Of a stretch of DNA of 64,000 nucleotides, positions 44,670 through 55,058 are shown one piece after another (positions within the stretch are counted from its first letter, which is position 1; each line of letters opens with the position of its first letter). This DNA comes from Bacillus sp. B1-b2 (GTDB taxonomy: Bacteria > Bacillota > Bacilli > Bacillales > Cytobacillaceae). The notes below the pieces were generated by a model. It had not been told where the DNA came from and ran no database searches. It was given only the letters and a program-made list of their open reading frames with translations. The translations under genes and the position numbers were made by a program. The stretch spans positions 124,001-188,000 of the forward strand of contig NZ_WEHU01000010.1 of NCBI RefSeq assembly GCF_009183415.1, read 5' to 3'.

Positions 44670-47600
44670 CTAGGCATCAATTGGCCAATCTTTATATTGT
44701 TGTTCAGCCTGTTCCATAAATCGGTTTGTCAGAAACTGCAACTGCTGTCCTGTAACCTTTTCCTTTATTAGAACCATCTTCACAGCAAGTTTTACCTTTG
44801 AATATACATCTTGACGGTGGGGGCTAGTCCAATCAACGTCTAATTTCTTTTTCAATTCCTTAACAACTTTATGAATTATGTGAGCGAGAAACTCATTAGA
44901 AAAGGCACCTTCTTCTAACGATGAAATTGCCTTGTAAAATTCAACCTCTTCTTCAGAAAGTCCTAAGTCATGACGTCGACGAATTTCCTCTTCCATTTCT
45001 TTTCGTATTTTTATCATCATTCTAACGACATCTGCTGCTTGAATAACACGATTATGGTAATCTGTCAGCGTTTTCTCCAATAACTCTTGCATTGTTTTAG
45101 ATTGAGGACTACCTTGCTTAAATGTAACTTTAATTTTATCCTCAAGCAGTTTTTTTAGGAGTTTTAATCGTAGATCCTCGTGTTCTTTCTTTGTTAAATC
45201 TGCTAAGAACTTTTCATCAAGGATACTAATATCTTGTCGTTCAATTCCTGCCACTTTAAAGACATCCACAGTTTCTTTAGCAAGAAGATTTTGGTCTAGT
45301 AATGCCGATAATTGTTCCTCTAAAGTTTTATTTCCTCCTGCAGTCCCACCCGGAGGACGTAGATGTTTTCTTAACTGTGCTTTTAACATTAAGTAAAGAG
45401 TTACTTCATCTGCTATTACCATTACCTCTGGTTGGCTTTTAACAAGTTGATATGATTTTTCTAGTTTTGTTGCATATTGTATATAATCCTCTGTATCAGA
45501 GTTTAATAAAATATTTACAATGTCTGCTATAAAGTCTTCTCTATCAATCTGTCCTTTTTTTCTCCAACCGTCTATTTTTATCTTGGAAGGTATATAGTTT
45601 CTAACTGATTCAAGGTTATCATTAAAGATCCGAATTGCCTCAGCAATATCATAAGCGGGATTACCTGTGCCTCCACCAGTAGTATATTTATGTGTTGCCT
45701 CTTTAAGAGAAGTAGCAATCCCTATATAATCTACAACGACTCCACCTTCTTTACCGGGAAACACGCGGTTAACCCTAGCAATGGCCTGCATTAGATTGTG
45801 CCCCTTCATAGGCTTATCAACATACAAGTAAGACAGTGGCTGAGCATCCATTCCAGTCAACCACATATCAACAACAATAACAAACTTAAGTGGGTCTTCT
45901 GGATTGCGTAATTTAGCCTTAACATCTTCTTGTTCTTTCTTAGACTTAATATGGGAATACTCGCTTCCTTCTTGAATTTCTCTCCACTCTCTTGGGTCTT
46001 TTGAAACATCACCGGTCATGATAACTTCCATTTTTGGACAGCCATCTACTTCTTTTAAACATTCATATAAATCAGCAGCAATTTGGCGGCTCATACATAC
46101 GATCATCGCCTTTTGAAAAGGATTGGCCAATGAATTAAAATGTGATACGATATCGTTTGCGAGGCGTTTGAGCCGTTTTGGAGTTCCCACAACTTTTTCT
46201 AAAGCGGCCCATTTTCTTTTATATCCTTCAGCGTCATCATTTTCGCCATTATCTAAAAATATATCTTCGAACTGACCATCAATATCTTCAGCAGTCAAAT
46301 CTAACGGAATTAAGCGACTTTCGTAATAGATTGGTAATGTTGCCTTATCTGCAACAGCCTGAGCCATGTCGTAACGGTGAATGGTGTGACCAAATATTTC
46401 CTCTGTATTATTTCCAACAAAATCAACCGGTGTGCCCGTAAATCCAATATGAGAAGCATTAGGAAGAGCAAAACGTAATTGTGCTGCATAACCACCCTCA
46501 AACCCTGCTTGTGTACGGTGTGCTTCGTCTGCTATCACTACAATGTTTCTTCTTTCGGAGAGCACAGGGTGTTTTGTCTCTTCTCCTTTCAAACGAAACT
46601 TTTCAATTGTAGAAAAGACAACGGGTGTTGCTTCCCCTCTAAGGATTGTTCTTAATTTCTCAGTACTACTTGCCCTTTCAACCTTACCGATTAAAGATTC
46701 TCCCTCAACGAAGGTATCATACAGTTGCTCGTCTAAATCATTTCTATCCACTTGGATTACAATGGAAGGGTTATTTAGTTCAGTGTGTCTGCTTAAAATA
46801 CCAGCAAAGAAAAGCATACTAAGTGATTTACCTGATCCAGTAGTATGATACATTACACCAATTTTACGGTCTCCATCAGGTTTGGTTGCACGAACGGTTT
46901 CTTTAACAGCGAAATTCACCCCAAAAAATTGGTGGTATTTAGCCCCTATTTTCTTAGTTTTATCCCCTGCCTTAAGGAAGACTATAAAGTTACGAATATA
47001 GTTGAGCAATCGATCTTTTGGAAAAAGACCTTCAATTAATGTACGCATAGTATTAGCCCGATTATTGTCTACATTTCGACCATCAATTGATTTCCAAGAT
47101 GCAAAGAAATCATAATCAGCAAACGGCATTCCATGCTTTGTCTCTACATTATCCGATACGACTGTGAAAGTATTGTAATTGAACAGTTGAGAAATATCAT
47201 AAGTGTAGTTTTGAATTTGTGTATAAGCGTCCTTAACCGTTGCTTGTTCACTATTAGGGTTTTTTAACTCAAAAATAATTAGTGGAAGCCCGTTTATATA
47301 TATAACTATATCTGGTCTACGGGACATTCTTCCATCAACAGAAAGTTGGTTTACTACTAGAAAGTCATTGTTATCAGGGTTTCCCCAATCAATTGGGAAA
47401 ACATGTGGAGTAAATGTCTGTCCATTCCATTCATAATTAAATTCTATTCCCTTTACTAACATTTGATGAAATTCTTGATTTCGCTGTATTAAATTGACAC
47501 CATCGGGTGAAGTAAATATGCTTATTAATCGTCGTACCTCTTGCTCTGGAATAGTAGGATAAGCCTTCCTTAAGAAGGCTTGTAGCCTATTGAATAAAAT

Positions 47601-47729
47601 TACTTCCTGTAATTGCTCACGTTCTCCACGCTGGAACAGTTCTTGTGCATGAAGATATTCATAGCCAATTCTTTTCAATCTTTCTATCGTAGTTTCTTCA
47701 AATGCTGATTCACCTAGAGGTCTGGACAT
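44670..47729 (-). CDS. hsdR: Type I restriction enzyme R subunit
   Basis: The 1019-residue subunit has an N-terminal PDDEXK nuclease with PDIVIYINGLPLIIFELKNP near 135. Two helicase domains follow, with Walker A TTGSGKSLSM near 302 and DEAH (VVIADEAHRTQ) near 398. A helical C-part of about 350 residues contacts the methylase core. It translocates and cuts DNA that lacks the host methylation. ATG behind AAGGAGG. Third gene of hsdM-hsdS-hsdR. It looks intact. Confidence 0.95.
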   Translation of the reverse strand: MSRPLGESAFEETTIERLKRIGYEYLHAQELFQRGEREQLQEVILFNRLQAFLRKAYPTIPEQEVRRLISIFTSPDGVNLIQRNQEFHQMLVKGIEFNYEWNGQTFTPHVFPIDWGNPDNNDFLVVNQLSVDGRMSRRPDIVIYINGLPLIIFELKNPNSEQATVKDAYTQIQNYTYDISQLFNYNTFTVVSDNVETKHGMPFADYDFFASWKSIDGRNVDNNRANTMRTLIEGLFPKDRLLNYIRNFIVFLKAGDKTKKIGAKYHQFFGVNFAVKETVRATKPDGDRKIGVMYHTTGSGKSLSMLFFAGILSRHTELNNPSIVIQVDRNDLDEQLYDTFVEGESLIGKVERASSTEKLRTILRGEATPVVFSTIEKFRLKGEETKHPVLSERRNIVVIADEAHRTQAGFEGGYAAQLRFALPNASHIGFTGTPVDFVGNNTEEIFGHTIHRYDMAQAVADKATLPIYYESRLIPLDLTAEDIDGQFEDIFLDNGENDDAEGYKRKWAALEKVVGTPKRLKRLANDIVSHFNSLANPFQKAMIVCMSRQIAADLYECLKEVDGCPKMEVIMTGDVSKDPREWREIQEGSEYSHIKSKKEQEDVKAKLRNPEDPLKFVIVVDMWLTGMDAQPLSYLYVDKPMKGHNLMQAIARVNRVFPGKEGGVVVDYIGIATSLKEATHKYTTGGGTGNPAYDIAEAIRIFNDNLESVRNYIPSKIKIDGWRKKGQIDREDFIADIVNILLNSDTEDYIQYATKLEKSYQLVKSQPEVMVIADEVTLYLMLKAQLRKHLRPPGGTAGGNKTLEEQLSALLDQNLLAKETVDVFKVAGIERQDISILDEKFLADLTKKEHEDLRLKLLKKLLEDKIKVTFKQGSPQSKTMQELLEKTLTDYHNRVIQAADVVRMMIKIRKEMEEEIRRRHDLGLSEEEVEFYKAISSLEEGAFSNEFLAHIIHKVVKELKKKLDVDWTSPHRQDVYSKVKLAVKMVLIKEKVTGQQLQFLTNRFMEQAEQQYKDWPIDA

Positions 47730-47763
47730 GATGATACACCTCCTTAAAAAGTTTTAACATAAA

Positions 47764-49008
47764 TTAAATAATTTTATTTTCTAATCTATTTAATTCTAAC
47801 TCCCCTGACAACAACTGAGGAAGTAAATATTTCCTTGTACTCATAAGGGTACTATTTTCAAAACAATTCAGAGAAATATTATCAAAAATTGGTTTTATTA
47901 TAGAATTAAATTCTTTCAATATTTTAATAGGTGGCACTAAAATTGTTGTATTTTCAATGTTTCCCTTGTTAATATGTTGCTGCGCTCCACCGGTTTGGTG
48001 CTTTATAATGTAATCTATCATGTGATTAATCCAAAGGTAAACATACTCAGAGGAAATGATTTCATTCCCCTTTACACCAATTACTGATTGATTTGCACAA
48101 CAATCAATTTCTAATCTACTAATTTGCCCCAATGTTGCTCCAGTAATTGCCAAAACCGTTGTCCCTTTTGGTAGTAATTTGGTACTTGATTTATTCAATC
48201 CAATTTCTGAAATATAATCCGTAGGTTCTATGATTCTAAATTCGTTGACTTTACCCGAATTTATCCATGGAATTTCTCCTCCCCAATACTCGTCTTTTTT
48301 CCTACTTGGAGTCCCTCCTAAAACTACTTCTAATACATCACCAATATTCTTTAACTCCCAGTCTTTTGGTACTCTTCCAATGTCATGTTCAATTAATTCG
48401 ATATTTTTAAATGGTTTATAATGTACAAACCAGTAGTTAAACAACTCTTTCGCCAAGGTCTCAAGTGTTTCATTCATCCTATTGTTTATTTCTATTTTCT
48501 TATCAAGGGAACTTAACATATCAGCAATTTGTTTTTGTATACCAAGTGGGGGTAAGGTTATCTCAAAATCACTCATTAAACTCAAAGGTATACGGTCAAC
48601 GGTTGAACCTGATAAAATATTTTTATCTATTATTTTTCTCCATTCATCACCAAAAAAGTAATAATATAAATAATTATTGTCTGCAAGTAAGGGATTTGGA
48701 CGTATTAAAGCAACTCTTCTACCTAAGCAACACTCTAAACCTTTAGGAATAATCGCATAGCGATTTAACGTGGCTTCATAGGTAAATACTATATCTCCTT
48801 CATTTGGTGTCACACGCTTTGTCCACCTTGGAAAGTCATCATATGAAATATGTCTTATCTCAGATAAGTCAATCATACCTTCGGGAGTTAGGTTTTTAAT
48901 ACCTAGGAAAACTGGCCCTTCGGCAGAAGGTTTTGGAGTTTGGTGAGGACCATCATAAAGTCCCTCAATAACGTCCCCTAACTTTACTGTTTTCCACTTA
49001 CCACCCAT
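47764..49008 (-). CDS. hsdS: Type I restriction-modification specificity subunit
   Basis: The 414-residue protein has two target-recognition domains. The first (residues 1-150) ends SDFEITLPPLGIQKQIADML. A conserved helix with NRMNETLETLAKELFNYWF follows. The second (from 215) includes GGTPSRKKDEYWGGEIPWINSG and ends in another helix. It decides the DNA sequence that is methylated and restricted. Its start overlaps the hsdM stop by one base (TAATG). Confidence 0.93.
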   Translation of the reverse strand: MGGKWKTVKLGDVIEGLYDGPHQTPKPSAEGPVFLGIKNLTPEGMIDLSEIRHISYDDFPRWTKRVTPNEGDIVFTYEATLNRYAIIPKGLECCLGRRVALIRPNPLLADNNYLYYYFFGDEWRKIIDKNILSGSTVDRIPLSLMSDFEITLPPLGIQKQIADMLSSLDKKIEINNRMNETLETLAKELFNYWFVHYKPFKNIELIEHDIGRVPKDWELKNIGDVLEVVLGGTPSRKKDEYWGGEIPWINSGKVNEFRIIEPTDYISEIGLNKSSTKLLPKGTTVLAITGATLGQISRLEIDCCANQSVIGVKGNEIISSEYVYLWINHMIDYIIKHQTGGAQQHINKGNIENTTILVPPIKILKEFNSIIKPIFDNISLNCFENSTLMSTRKYLLPQLLSGELELNRLENKII

Positions 49009-50555
49009 TACATTAATTCCTCCAAATCATTCTTGATTTTTATTTGAAGCCGATTAGATTCTTCAAATTGTTCCTTTAATATTCTGTATAATTCATTAAT
49101 TTTTTCTTCAACTGGGATATTATCTTCTTCTATTACTTCTGATCCAACATAAATACTAGGTGTTAATTTGTTTCCATTTTTGTTTACTTCTTGAACTGTT
49201 ACCACTTTACAAAGGCCTGAAATATCTTTATATTCTTCTGTATTTTTGTTTTTGAAATCATGGTATATTTTTGCAATCTGATTAATTTCATCTTGAGATA
49301 AGGCCTTTTGTTTACGACTTACGGAAGTTCCCATTTTCCTAGCATCAATAAATAAAATTTCATTCTTACGTTCACGAAATCCATTTATACCATTACGATT
49401 TTTACTAAGGAAAAATAGACAACATGGGATTCCAGTAGTAAAAAAGAGTTTTTCAGGCAATTGAACAATACAATCTACATATCCTTCTTCTATAAGTCGT
49501 TGCCTTACTTCCTTCTCTTCTTTCAGATTGGTGGTCATGGCTCCGTTTGCCATGACAAAACCTGCAGTTCCATTTTCATTTAAGTGGGATAAGAAATGTT
49601 GTATCCACATATAGTTGGCATTACTATTAGTTACTGGACCTATTAAACGGGGGTCATTTTTTGCCATCCTGTCTGCTCCCCAGTCCTTTTGGTTAAATGG
49701 TGGATTTGCAATAACAAAATCGGCTTTTAAATCCGGGAATTGATCGTTTAACAAAGAATCACCCAAGCGAATCTCTGCATTTATTCCATGAAGCAGTACG
49801 TTCATTTTTCCCAATCGAACAGTTGTCGTCACATTTTCTTGCCCATAGAAAGATAGAGCATTCTTGCGTGGTGAATACTCTTCACTCTGTATAAACATTC
49901 CGCCACTACCACATGCCGGATCAAAGACTTTTCCACTTATCGGTTCAAGCATTGCCACAAGTAGTTTTACTATGCTTGATGGGGTAAAGAACTCTCCACC
50001 ACGATTCCCTTCAGAAGAAGCGAAAGAGCCTATAAAGTATTCATAAGTACGACCTAATACATCTACACTTTCACTTGCCCTAGCACTGAAAATTTCACGA
50101 GAAAATATTTCTATCAACCCTGCAATGTTTTCAGCAGGAAGGTTAGATCCTTGAAAAGTTCTTGGTAGCATACCTTCTAATTCTGGATTTTCTTCCTCAA
50201 TTCGTTTCATTGCATGATCTAATATTTCTTTAATATTCGGTTGTTTTGCATTAGACATTATATAAGACCATTTCGCTTCCTCTGGAACAACGAATACATT
50301 CTCTGCTTTATATTGATCATGGTCTTCAATAATAACCATTTGCGTTTCTTTATCTTCTGTAAACCATTCACTATTTGGGTCTTTAACCATTTGTTCTAGT
50401 TGACTACGGCGTTGCTCATATTTATTGGATAAATACCTAAGAAAAATTAATGGTAAAACATAGTGTTTATAATCAGCCGGTGCTACACTTCCTCGCATTT
50501 TGTTGGCTGCCTCGAACAAATCCTTTTGGAAATCTATATCTGCTTGTACTTTCAT
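49008..50555 (-). CDS. hsdM: Type I restriction-modification methyltransferase subunit
   Basis: The 515-residue N6-adenine methyltransferase has the AdoMet motif FDPACGSGGMF near 215 and the catalytic NPPF in DFVIANPPFNQKDWG. The N-terminal helical domain begins DFQKDLFEAANKMRG, as in HsdM. It methylates host sites chosen by HsdS and forms the core to which HsdR binds. CAGGAGGAAAAG stands before the ATG. Confidence 0.95.
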   Translation of the reverse strand: MKVQADIDFQKDLFEAANKMRGSVAPADYKHYVLPLIFLRYLSNKYEQRRSQLEQMVKDPNSEWFTEDKETQMVIIEDHDQYKAENVFVVPEEAKWSYIMSNAKQPNIKEILDHAMKRIEEENPELEGMLPRTFQGSNLPAENIAGLIEIFSREIFSARASESVDVLGRTYEYFIGSFASSEGNRGGEFFTPSSIVKLLVAMLEPISGKVFDPACGSGGMFIQSEEYSPRKNALSFYGQENVTTTVRLGKMNVLLHGINAEIRLGDSLLNDQFPDLKADFVIANPPFNQKDWGADRMAKNDPRLIGPVTNSNANYMWIQHFLSHLNENGTAGFVMANGAMTTNLKEEKEVRQRLIEEGYVDCIVQLPEKLFFTTGIPCCLFFLSKNRNGINGFRERKNEILFIDARKMGTSVSRKQKALSQDEINQIAKIYHDFKNKNTEEYKDISGLCKVVTVQEVNKNGNKLTPSIYVGSEVIEEDNIPVEEKINELYRILKEQFEESNRLQIKIKNDLEELM

Positions 50556-50670
50556 AACTTTTCCTCCTGAACTAAGACACGAAACTTCTATCTAATTACC
50601 TATTTTATCATATATTTTAAAATCCATTTAAAGGAATCAATATCTAGCAAATAGTTCTGCGAAAAACGAA

Positions 50671-50703
50671 TATAGCCATTGAAGCAAAGCCTCAATGGCT
50701 ATA
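50671..50703 (-). terminator. Hairpin terminator between the 631-aa gene and hsdM
   Basis: TATAGCCATTGA (50671) and TCAATGGCTATA (50692) form a perfect 12-base stem, 18 bases beyond the stop of the 50722 gene. Confidence 0.75.
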
Positions 50704-50721
50704 TTCTATATTAAATTTCAT

Positions 50722-52617
50722 TTACTCTATCTTTTGTATATTACTTCGAATTCTTTGTATTCTTAGTGCAGCGGGAGAGACTCCGCCAATTTTGCTATAT
50801 ATATGGTCTTCGATATTTCCTAAAGGGGAATTAGTGATTTTATCTCCTAATACAGCCTTTAAAATTAGCCCTATGAAAGAAGTTGTAAATGGAGGAACAA
50901 CCCCTCCTGTTGGGAGTAACGCTAACTCTAAACCAAGTCCTAATATATCAACATTTTGGGAAATAAAAGGGCCCTTCGACTTATGCCATTTACGCACATC
51001 ATTATTAACAATCTCCACCTGTTGCATTAAACTTTCCATTGAACCATCAGATTTGTTAATTAATCTTGTTATTATCTGTCTCAACTTTTTCACTTCATAA
51101 TCGTCAATTATCTCTAAATAATCAAGGATTGGAACACTTTCTGGACGAATTATTTTTAAATTGCTTAATACACTTCCCATTTCGTTAATTTTAGGAACTA
51201 ATAAATTACTTTCTGGTCCGGCATGTAATCGGGAAACCAAATTTAAAATTTGCTCATTATGAACTATGCTAGGATAAAAAACTGCCCCAAGTGCTCTTGC
51301 AATAGACAACTGCATACTATAAACATGTGATTCTATTAAAATTGTATCTGAAATTTCCTTTGGTAATTTATTTCCTAAATACGTAACAAGCGACTCTATT
51401 ACTCCACCAGCAGTGATATTTCCAGCAGCGATATGCCCTTTTTCCATAAACCACGCTTCTCCTGAATCTGCAACCTGTATATGAGTTTCTGTTGTTTCCG
51501 TTAAAGCGTTTGTTAAAAGGAATTCGTTTGGTGCATTTTCCAACAAGTTATTATTCATTAAGGAAACGTTATGGCTAATTTCTGCTGCAACCTGTGGATT
51601 TTCCCTAAATATTTTCCAAAATGGAAATTGCCTTGCTAAGGTAAGTATTGTCAATCCATCTAGTTGACGAGGCAAAATTACATTAATGTTACTATCTTCT
51701 AAAAACATCCTAACAGTTGGGGATTTATAATGATGTAAAGGTGCCATAAAGATAGGTATAATCCTACCTCTTCTAGCCAATTCCATGATTACCTCTGTTG
51801 ATATAGGGCGGATATTATGATTGTAGCCGTCCATATCTTGCGAAATAGGGTAATACACTTTTGAATACAAAGTTAATAGGGTAGTTAGTTGTTCCTCTGA
51901 AATAAATGAATCAACAAATACTGTTCCTTTTTTAGATAACTTATTATCAATAATTGATTTATATTTAATTTCACCATTGATAATTTCACCTAATTGATCG
52001 CTAAAACGTTCTTCATCAAGTTTGGCAATATTTCTTATATGATTATCCTCATAATCAAGACTGTTAAAGCGGTTTGATTGAAGAAAAACATTTTTTCCTT
52101 TGACTTTATGGGAGTCTAGCATCTCATTATCAAATTCATAAACTGATATGGTTACATCAGAATGAAATACGTCATTTAATACTTTTTGGGTCTTTTCAAG
52201 CATCTGTATATCCGCTTTAAGGTTAAAATCTGCAACAAATACATCTATTACTCCACCTTTTACGGTTTGGGAATCGAAATAAACTACATTTGGAACACAA
52301 CTTTTAACTAAAAACTCTATATCCGAATGAGTTAATGAGGAAATATGTGCATTTTTTATTTCATTTGGTAATTCATATAATCCCCTATCTTGAAAAGGTG
52401 ATTTTGAAAAAGGTTCAACTAAAACCCTTGTTCCTAATGGTCTGTTCTTCTCAACAATTTCTTTAGTCAAATCAAGGATCTCTTTGGTGGCTTGTCCCTC
52501 TTCATTACCTACAAATAGAGAAATAGTTCCTACACCACTCTCGATTGAATTAATTTTTTCTATTCCCGGCACTCGAAATATTACTGCCCTTTCGATTCTA
52601 TAACGGTCTAGACTCAT
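50722..52617 (-). CDS. Large protein of unknown function in an unassigned accessory module
   Basis: The 631-residue protein is mostly soluble. Notable parts are an N-domain with GVGTISLFVGNEEGQATKEI, a central stretch with TVFVDSFISEEQLTTLL and IPIFMAPLHHYKSPTVRMF, a helical region with DTILIESHVYSMQLSIARAL, and a hydrophobic C-terminal patch (LGLGLELALLPTGGVVPP). I cannot assign a family or an active site. AGGAGG precedes the ATG. It lies on the same strand as the ImmA-type and 255-residue genes, next to the restriction system, so a defence role is possible but is only inference. Confidence 0.6.
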   Translation of the reverse strand: MSLDRYRIERAVIFRVPGIEKINSIESGVGTISLFVGNEEGQATKEILDLTKEIVEKNRPLGTRVLVEPFSKSPFQDRGLYELPNEIKNAHISSLTHSDIEFLVKSCVPNVVYFDSQTVKGGVIDVFVADFNLKADIQMLEKTQKVLNDVFHSDVTISVYEFDNEMLDSHKVKGKNVFLQSNRFNSLDYEDNHIRNIAKLDEERFSDQLGEIINGEIKYKSIIDNKLSKKGTVFVDSFISEEQLTTLLTLYSKVYYPISQDMDGYNHNIRPISTEVIMELARRGRIIPIFMAPLHHYKSPTVRMFLEDSNINVILPRQLDGLTILTLARQFPFWKIFRENPQVAAEISHNVSLMNNNLLENAPNEFLLTNALTETTETHIQVADSGEAWFMEKGHIAAGNITAGGVIESLVTYLGNKLPKEISDTILIESHVYSMQLSIARALGAVFYPSIVHNEQILNLVSRLHAGPESNLLVPKINEMGSVLSNLKIIRPESVPILDYLEIIDDYEVKKLRQIITRLINKSDGSMESLMQQVEIVNNDVRKWHKSKGPFISQNVDILGLGLELALLPTGGVVPPFTTSFIGLILKAVLGDKITNSPLGNIEDHIYSKIGGVSPAALRIQRIRSNIQKIE

Positions 52618-52688
52618 GATTTTCCTCCTAACCCTAGCGGCCTATACGCTGTACATGATAATACACTTCATTCCTTGTGCTAGTGAGA

Positions 52689-52718
52689 AAACAGCAGCGA
52701 GTCTTCCCCCTGCTGTTT
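52689..52718. terminator. Hairpin terminator after the ImmA/IrrE gene
   Basis: AAACAGCAG and CTGCTGTTT form a 9-base stem 21 bases beyond the stop of the 52739 gene. The leftward strand has a TTTTC run after it. Confidence 0.65.
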
Positions 52719-52738
52719 TACCATGATATAAATAAATT

Positions 52739-53926
52739 CTAACTTAATTTATTTTTTGCCTTTGAATCAAGTTTGTCTTTTATACTTACTATATTGTCTT
52801 TATATACGCTTGTCTGAGTTTTTAAATATCCCTCTTCCAAACCTAGTAACTTTTCTACTTCTTCACGGTACAGGCTTAGTCCATAATTATCGGATAATTT
52901 ATACATGAATTCATCACCAGTAATATAATTATTTTCAATTAGCAATTCAACTGCCTGTTTCATTGATACTGGGTCTCTCATGTCTTTAATATCATCAAGC
53001 GGCTCTTTTGTTCTCCAACCTTTTTGGCTAATAGAACGTTGCATATATTGGTATGTTCCATCGGAAATAACACCCAATTTATAGGCACGCATAACCATTG
53101 CCCCTATAGAAACACACCACCTCTTTTTAAGGGTTTTATAATACATCAAATCATTTGGGTGTATTGATACATCCCTATAAAAACTTTCTTTCGGTAAAAG
53201 AAATGCTGCTGCGAAATCATTTGCTTCTTGCTCTATTTGTTTAAATTCCTCTTTACTTAAGTCATCAAGGTTCATATAAGGGTCATGCAATACTTTATGT
53301 CCCAATTCATGAGCAACATCAAATTGGCGTCTATAAAATGAATTCTTATCATTTCCCAGCACTATCGAATAGTACTGCTTACCATTTACCTCATGTTGTG
53401 AGCCAAAGGCGTCTATTGACTTTTTATCAAGATTCAGGGAGGAAATAACAAAACCCTTTGTTTCAAGTAAATAAACAATATCCTTTACTGGCTGGTCACT
53501 TAGTCCCCATGATTCCCTTAATCGTTCTGCTATTTCCTCCACATTTTCCGTATCACGCTCTGTGAAATCAGGAACATCTAAATCTGGAAAATCAACATAT
53601 TCTTCAAGTAAAGAGCGAATAATGGTTAAATATTTCACTCGATCATGTTGCATCTCTCTTTCTTTTTTACCTGTAGTTAATAGGGAGCGAAAGTAAGTAT
53701 TTCCTGTCTTTACTTCTATCGAATCTTCATAGAAATACTCTTTAGGAAACCTTAATAATTGACTTATTTGCAGTAGGGATTCAAATGTTGGAACAGCCTT
53801 ATCATTTTCATACTTAGAAATCATTTGTTTACTTACACCTAAATTATTTGCAAGGTCTGTTATCGTAAGCCCTCTATATATTCTTCCTTCTCTTAGTCTA
53901 GAACCATTGAATTGTCGTTCTAACAC
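52739..53926 (-). CDS. XRE-type regulator fused to ImmA/IrrE metallopeptidase
   Basis: The 395-residue protein has a helix-turn-helix at residues 14-68 (TITDLANNLGVSKQMISKYE). A zinc metallopeptidase domain near 150-290 has FDVAHELGHKVLHDP (HExxH) and the third ligand region EQEANDFAAAFLLPK. A C-terminal domain of about 100 residues is unassigned. ImmA/IrrE peptidases cut a repressor or antitoxin on a DNA-damage or phage signal. GTG start behind AAGGAGG. It follows the 255-residue gene by 30 bases and precedes the 631-residue gene. Confidence 0.9.
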   Translation of the reverse strand: MLERQFNGSRLREGRIYRGLTITDLANNLGVSKQMISKYENDKAVPTFESLLQISQLLRFPKEYFYEDSIEVKTGNTYFRSLLTTGKKEREMQHDRVKYLTIIRSLLEEYVDFPDLDVPDFTERDTENVEEIAERLRESWGLSDQPVKDIVYLLETKGFVISSLNLDKKSIDAFGSQHEVNGKQYYSIVLGNDKNSFYRRQFDVAHELGHKVLHDPYMNLDDLSKEEFKQIEQEANDFAAAFLLPKESFYRDVSIHPNDLMYYKTLKKRWCVSIGAMVMRAYKLGVISDGTYQYMQRSISQKGWRTKEPLDDIKDMRDPVSMKQAVELLIENNYITGDEFMYKLSDNYGLSLYREEVEKLLGLEEGYLKTQTSVYKDNIVSIKDKLDSKAKNKLS

Positions 53927-53956
53927 GCCATTTCCTCCTTATAATAAGAGGAGTTT

Positions 53957-54724
53957 TTAACTATTTTCTTCCTCTATTAAATCCTCTTTTTCCTGCTTTT
54001 TTGTAGCAATTTCATTCTCAAAGTGTTTTTTCCGTTCTTTAATTGATTGCTTAACTTTAGGAATTATTGTTACACTCTCAGTATTATCTACGACCTCTTC
54101 GTCTAATACAAGAATATTGCCATATTGATCCTCTGGTACAAATGATGACCAATTCTCAACATCAAGCAGTTCAAAAAAGCGATTATATAACTTCGCTTCT
54201 ACACCCACTATTTTTCGTTCTTCTTCCTGAGCAACAATAAAAATTACTTGATTAACTAAAGGATATTCTTCTCCAAGTAATTTTTGTGCTTCTCTAATTC
54301 TTTTAGTCTCATAATCTTCAGGTAAAGTCGAGAATAGTGCCATTTGATGATTATCTAACTCTACTGGTCCACTATTTAATGAAATAAAAGCATGGAAGTA
54401 ATGAATTTTCCTTTTTCCAAGATTTTTAATCACAATCTCCAAGTTCTTTTCTTTTGTAAATACATATAAATCTCCTGTATTTTCATTTAAAACACAAACA
54501 AAACTCCAAATTCCTCTTCTTTTGGTTAAAACGATTAAATTATTTTCAAGAGCAATCTGTTTAATACGTCTAAATCGAATGTCCCAAGCCCCACCATTTT
54601 TAAAATTCCCTGTATCAAGTCCATACTCTTGTTTTATTTCGTTCACGACGTCATTTGTGGTTTCAGTAAATGCTCTCACCAAATCTCCTACAACTGATTG
54701 ATTGATACCTGAAGTCATGTTCAA
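53957..54724 (-). CDS. DUF5986-like protein, partner of the ImmA/IrrE gene
   Basis: The 255-residue protein has GAWDIRFRRIKQIALENN, then WSFVCVLNENTGDLYVFTKE, and a C-terminal charged coil (KKHFENEIATKKQEKEDLIE). The first part resembles what is annotated as DUF5986 in Bacilli, by memory only. It stands immediately upstream of the XRE-ImmA gene in the same operon, as antitoxin or substrate partners often do. TTG start at 54724; ATG at 54718 is an alternative. Confidence 0.6.
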   Translation of the reverse strand: MNMTSGINQSVVGDLVRAFTETTNDVVNEIKQEYGLDTGNFKNGGAWDIRFRRIKQIALENNLIVLTKRRGIWSFVCVLNENTGDLYVFTKEKNLEIVIKNLGKRKIHYFHAFISLNSGPVELDNHQMALFSTLPEDYETKRIREAQKLLGEEYPLVNQVIFIVAQEEERKIVGVEAKLYNRFFELLDVENWSSFVPEDQYGNILVLDEEVVDNTESVTIIPKVKQSIKERKKHFENEIATKKQEKEDLIEEENS

Positions 54725-54860
54725 CTACCGTCCCTCTCTTCACTATCTTATTTAATGTAATAATACTACATTTTTAAATAAAAGGTAAACCATTTGTTTT
54801 TATTTTATAAAAAAAATAACCCTATTCGACAATGGAGTAAAGTTTTTCTCCTCTACTGAT

Positions 54861-54898
54861 AATAAAAAAATCCATTGAAGTTTTGCTTCAATGGATTT
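54861..54898. terminator. Bidirectional hairpin terminator
   Basis: A7, then TCCATTGAAG and CTTCAATGGA around TTTTG, then TTTCTTT. It can stop transcription from the 55059 gene. Confidence 0.7.
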
Positions 54899-55058
54899 CT
54901 TTAAGTACTAAAATCTATGATAATGCTTCGGTTAAATGATACGAACTTTGGAGCGGGCTATGTTATACCACCAACCACTTGTTCAGCCACTCTTTATCAA
55001 TAGTAACTTCAACTCTCTGCTTTACCACTATTTGTGGTACGGTTCACCAAACAATGAA

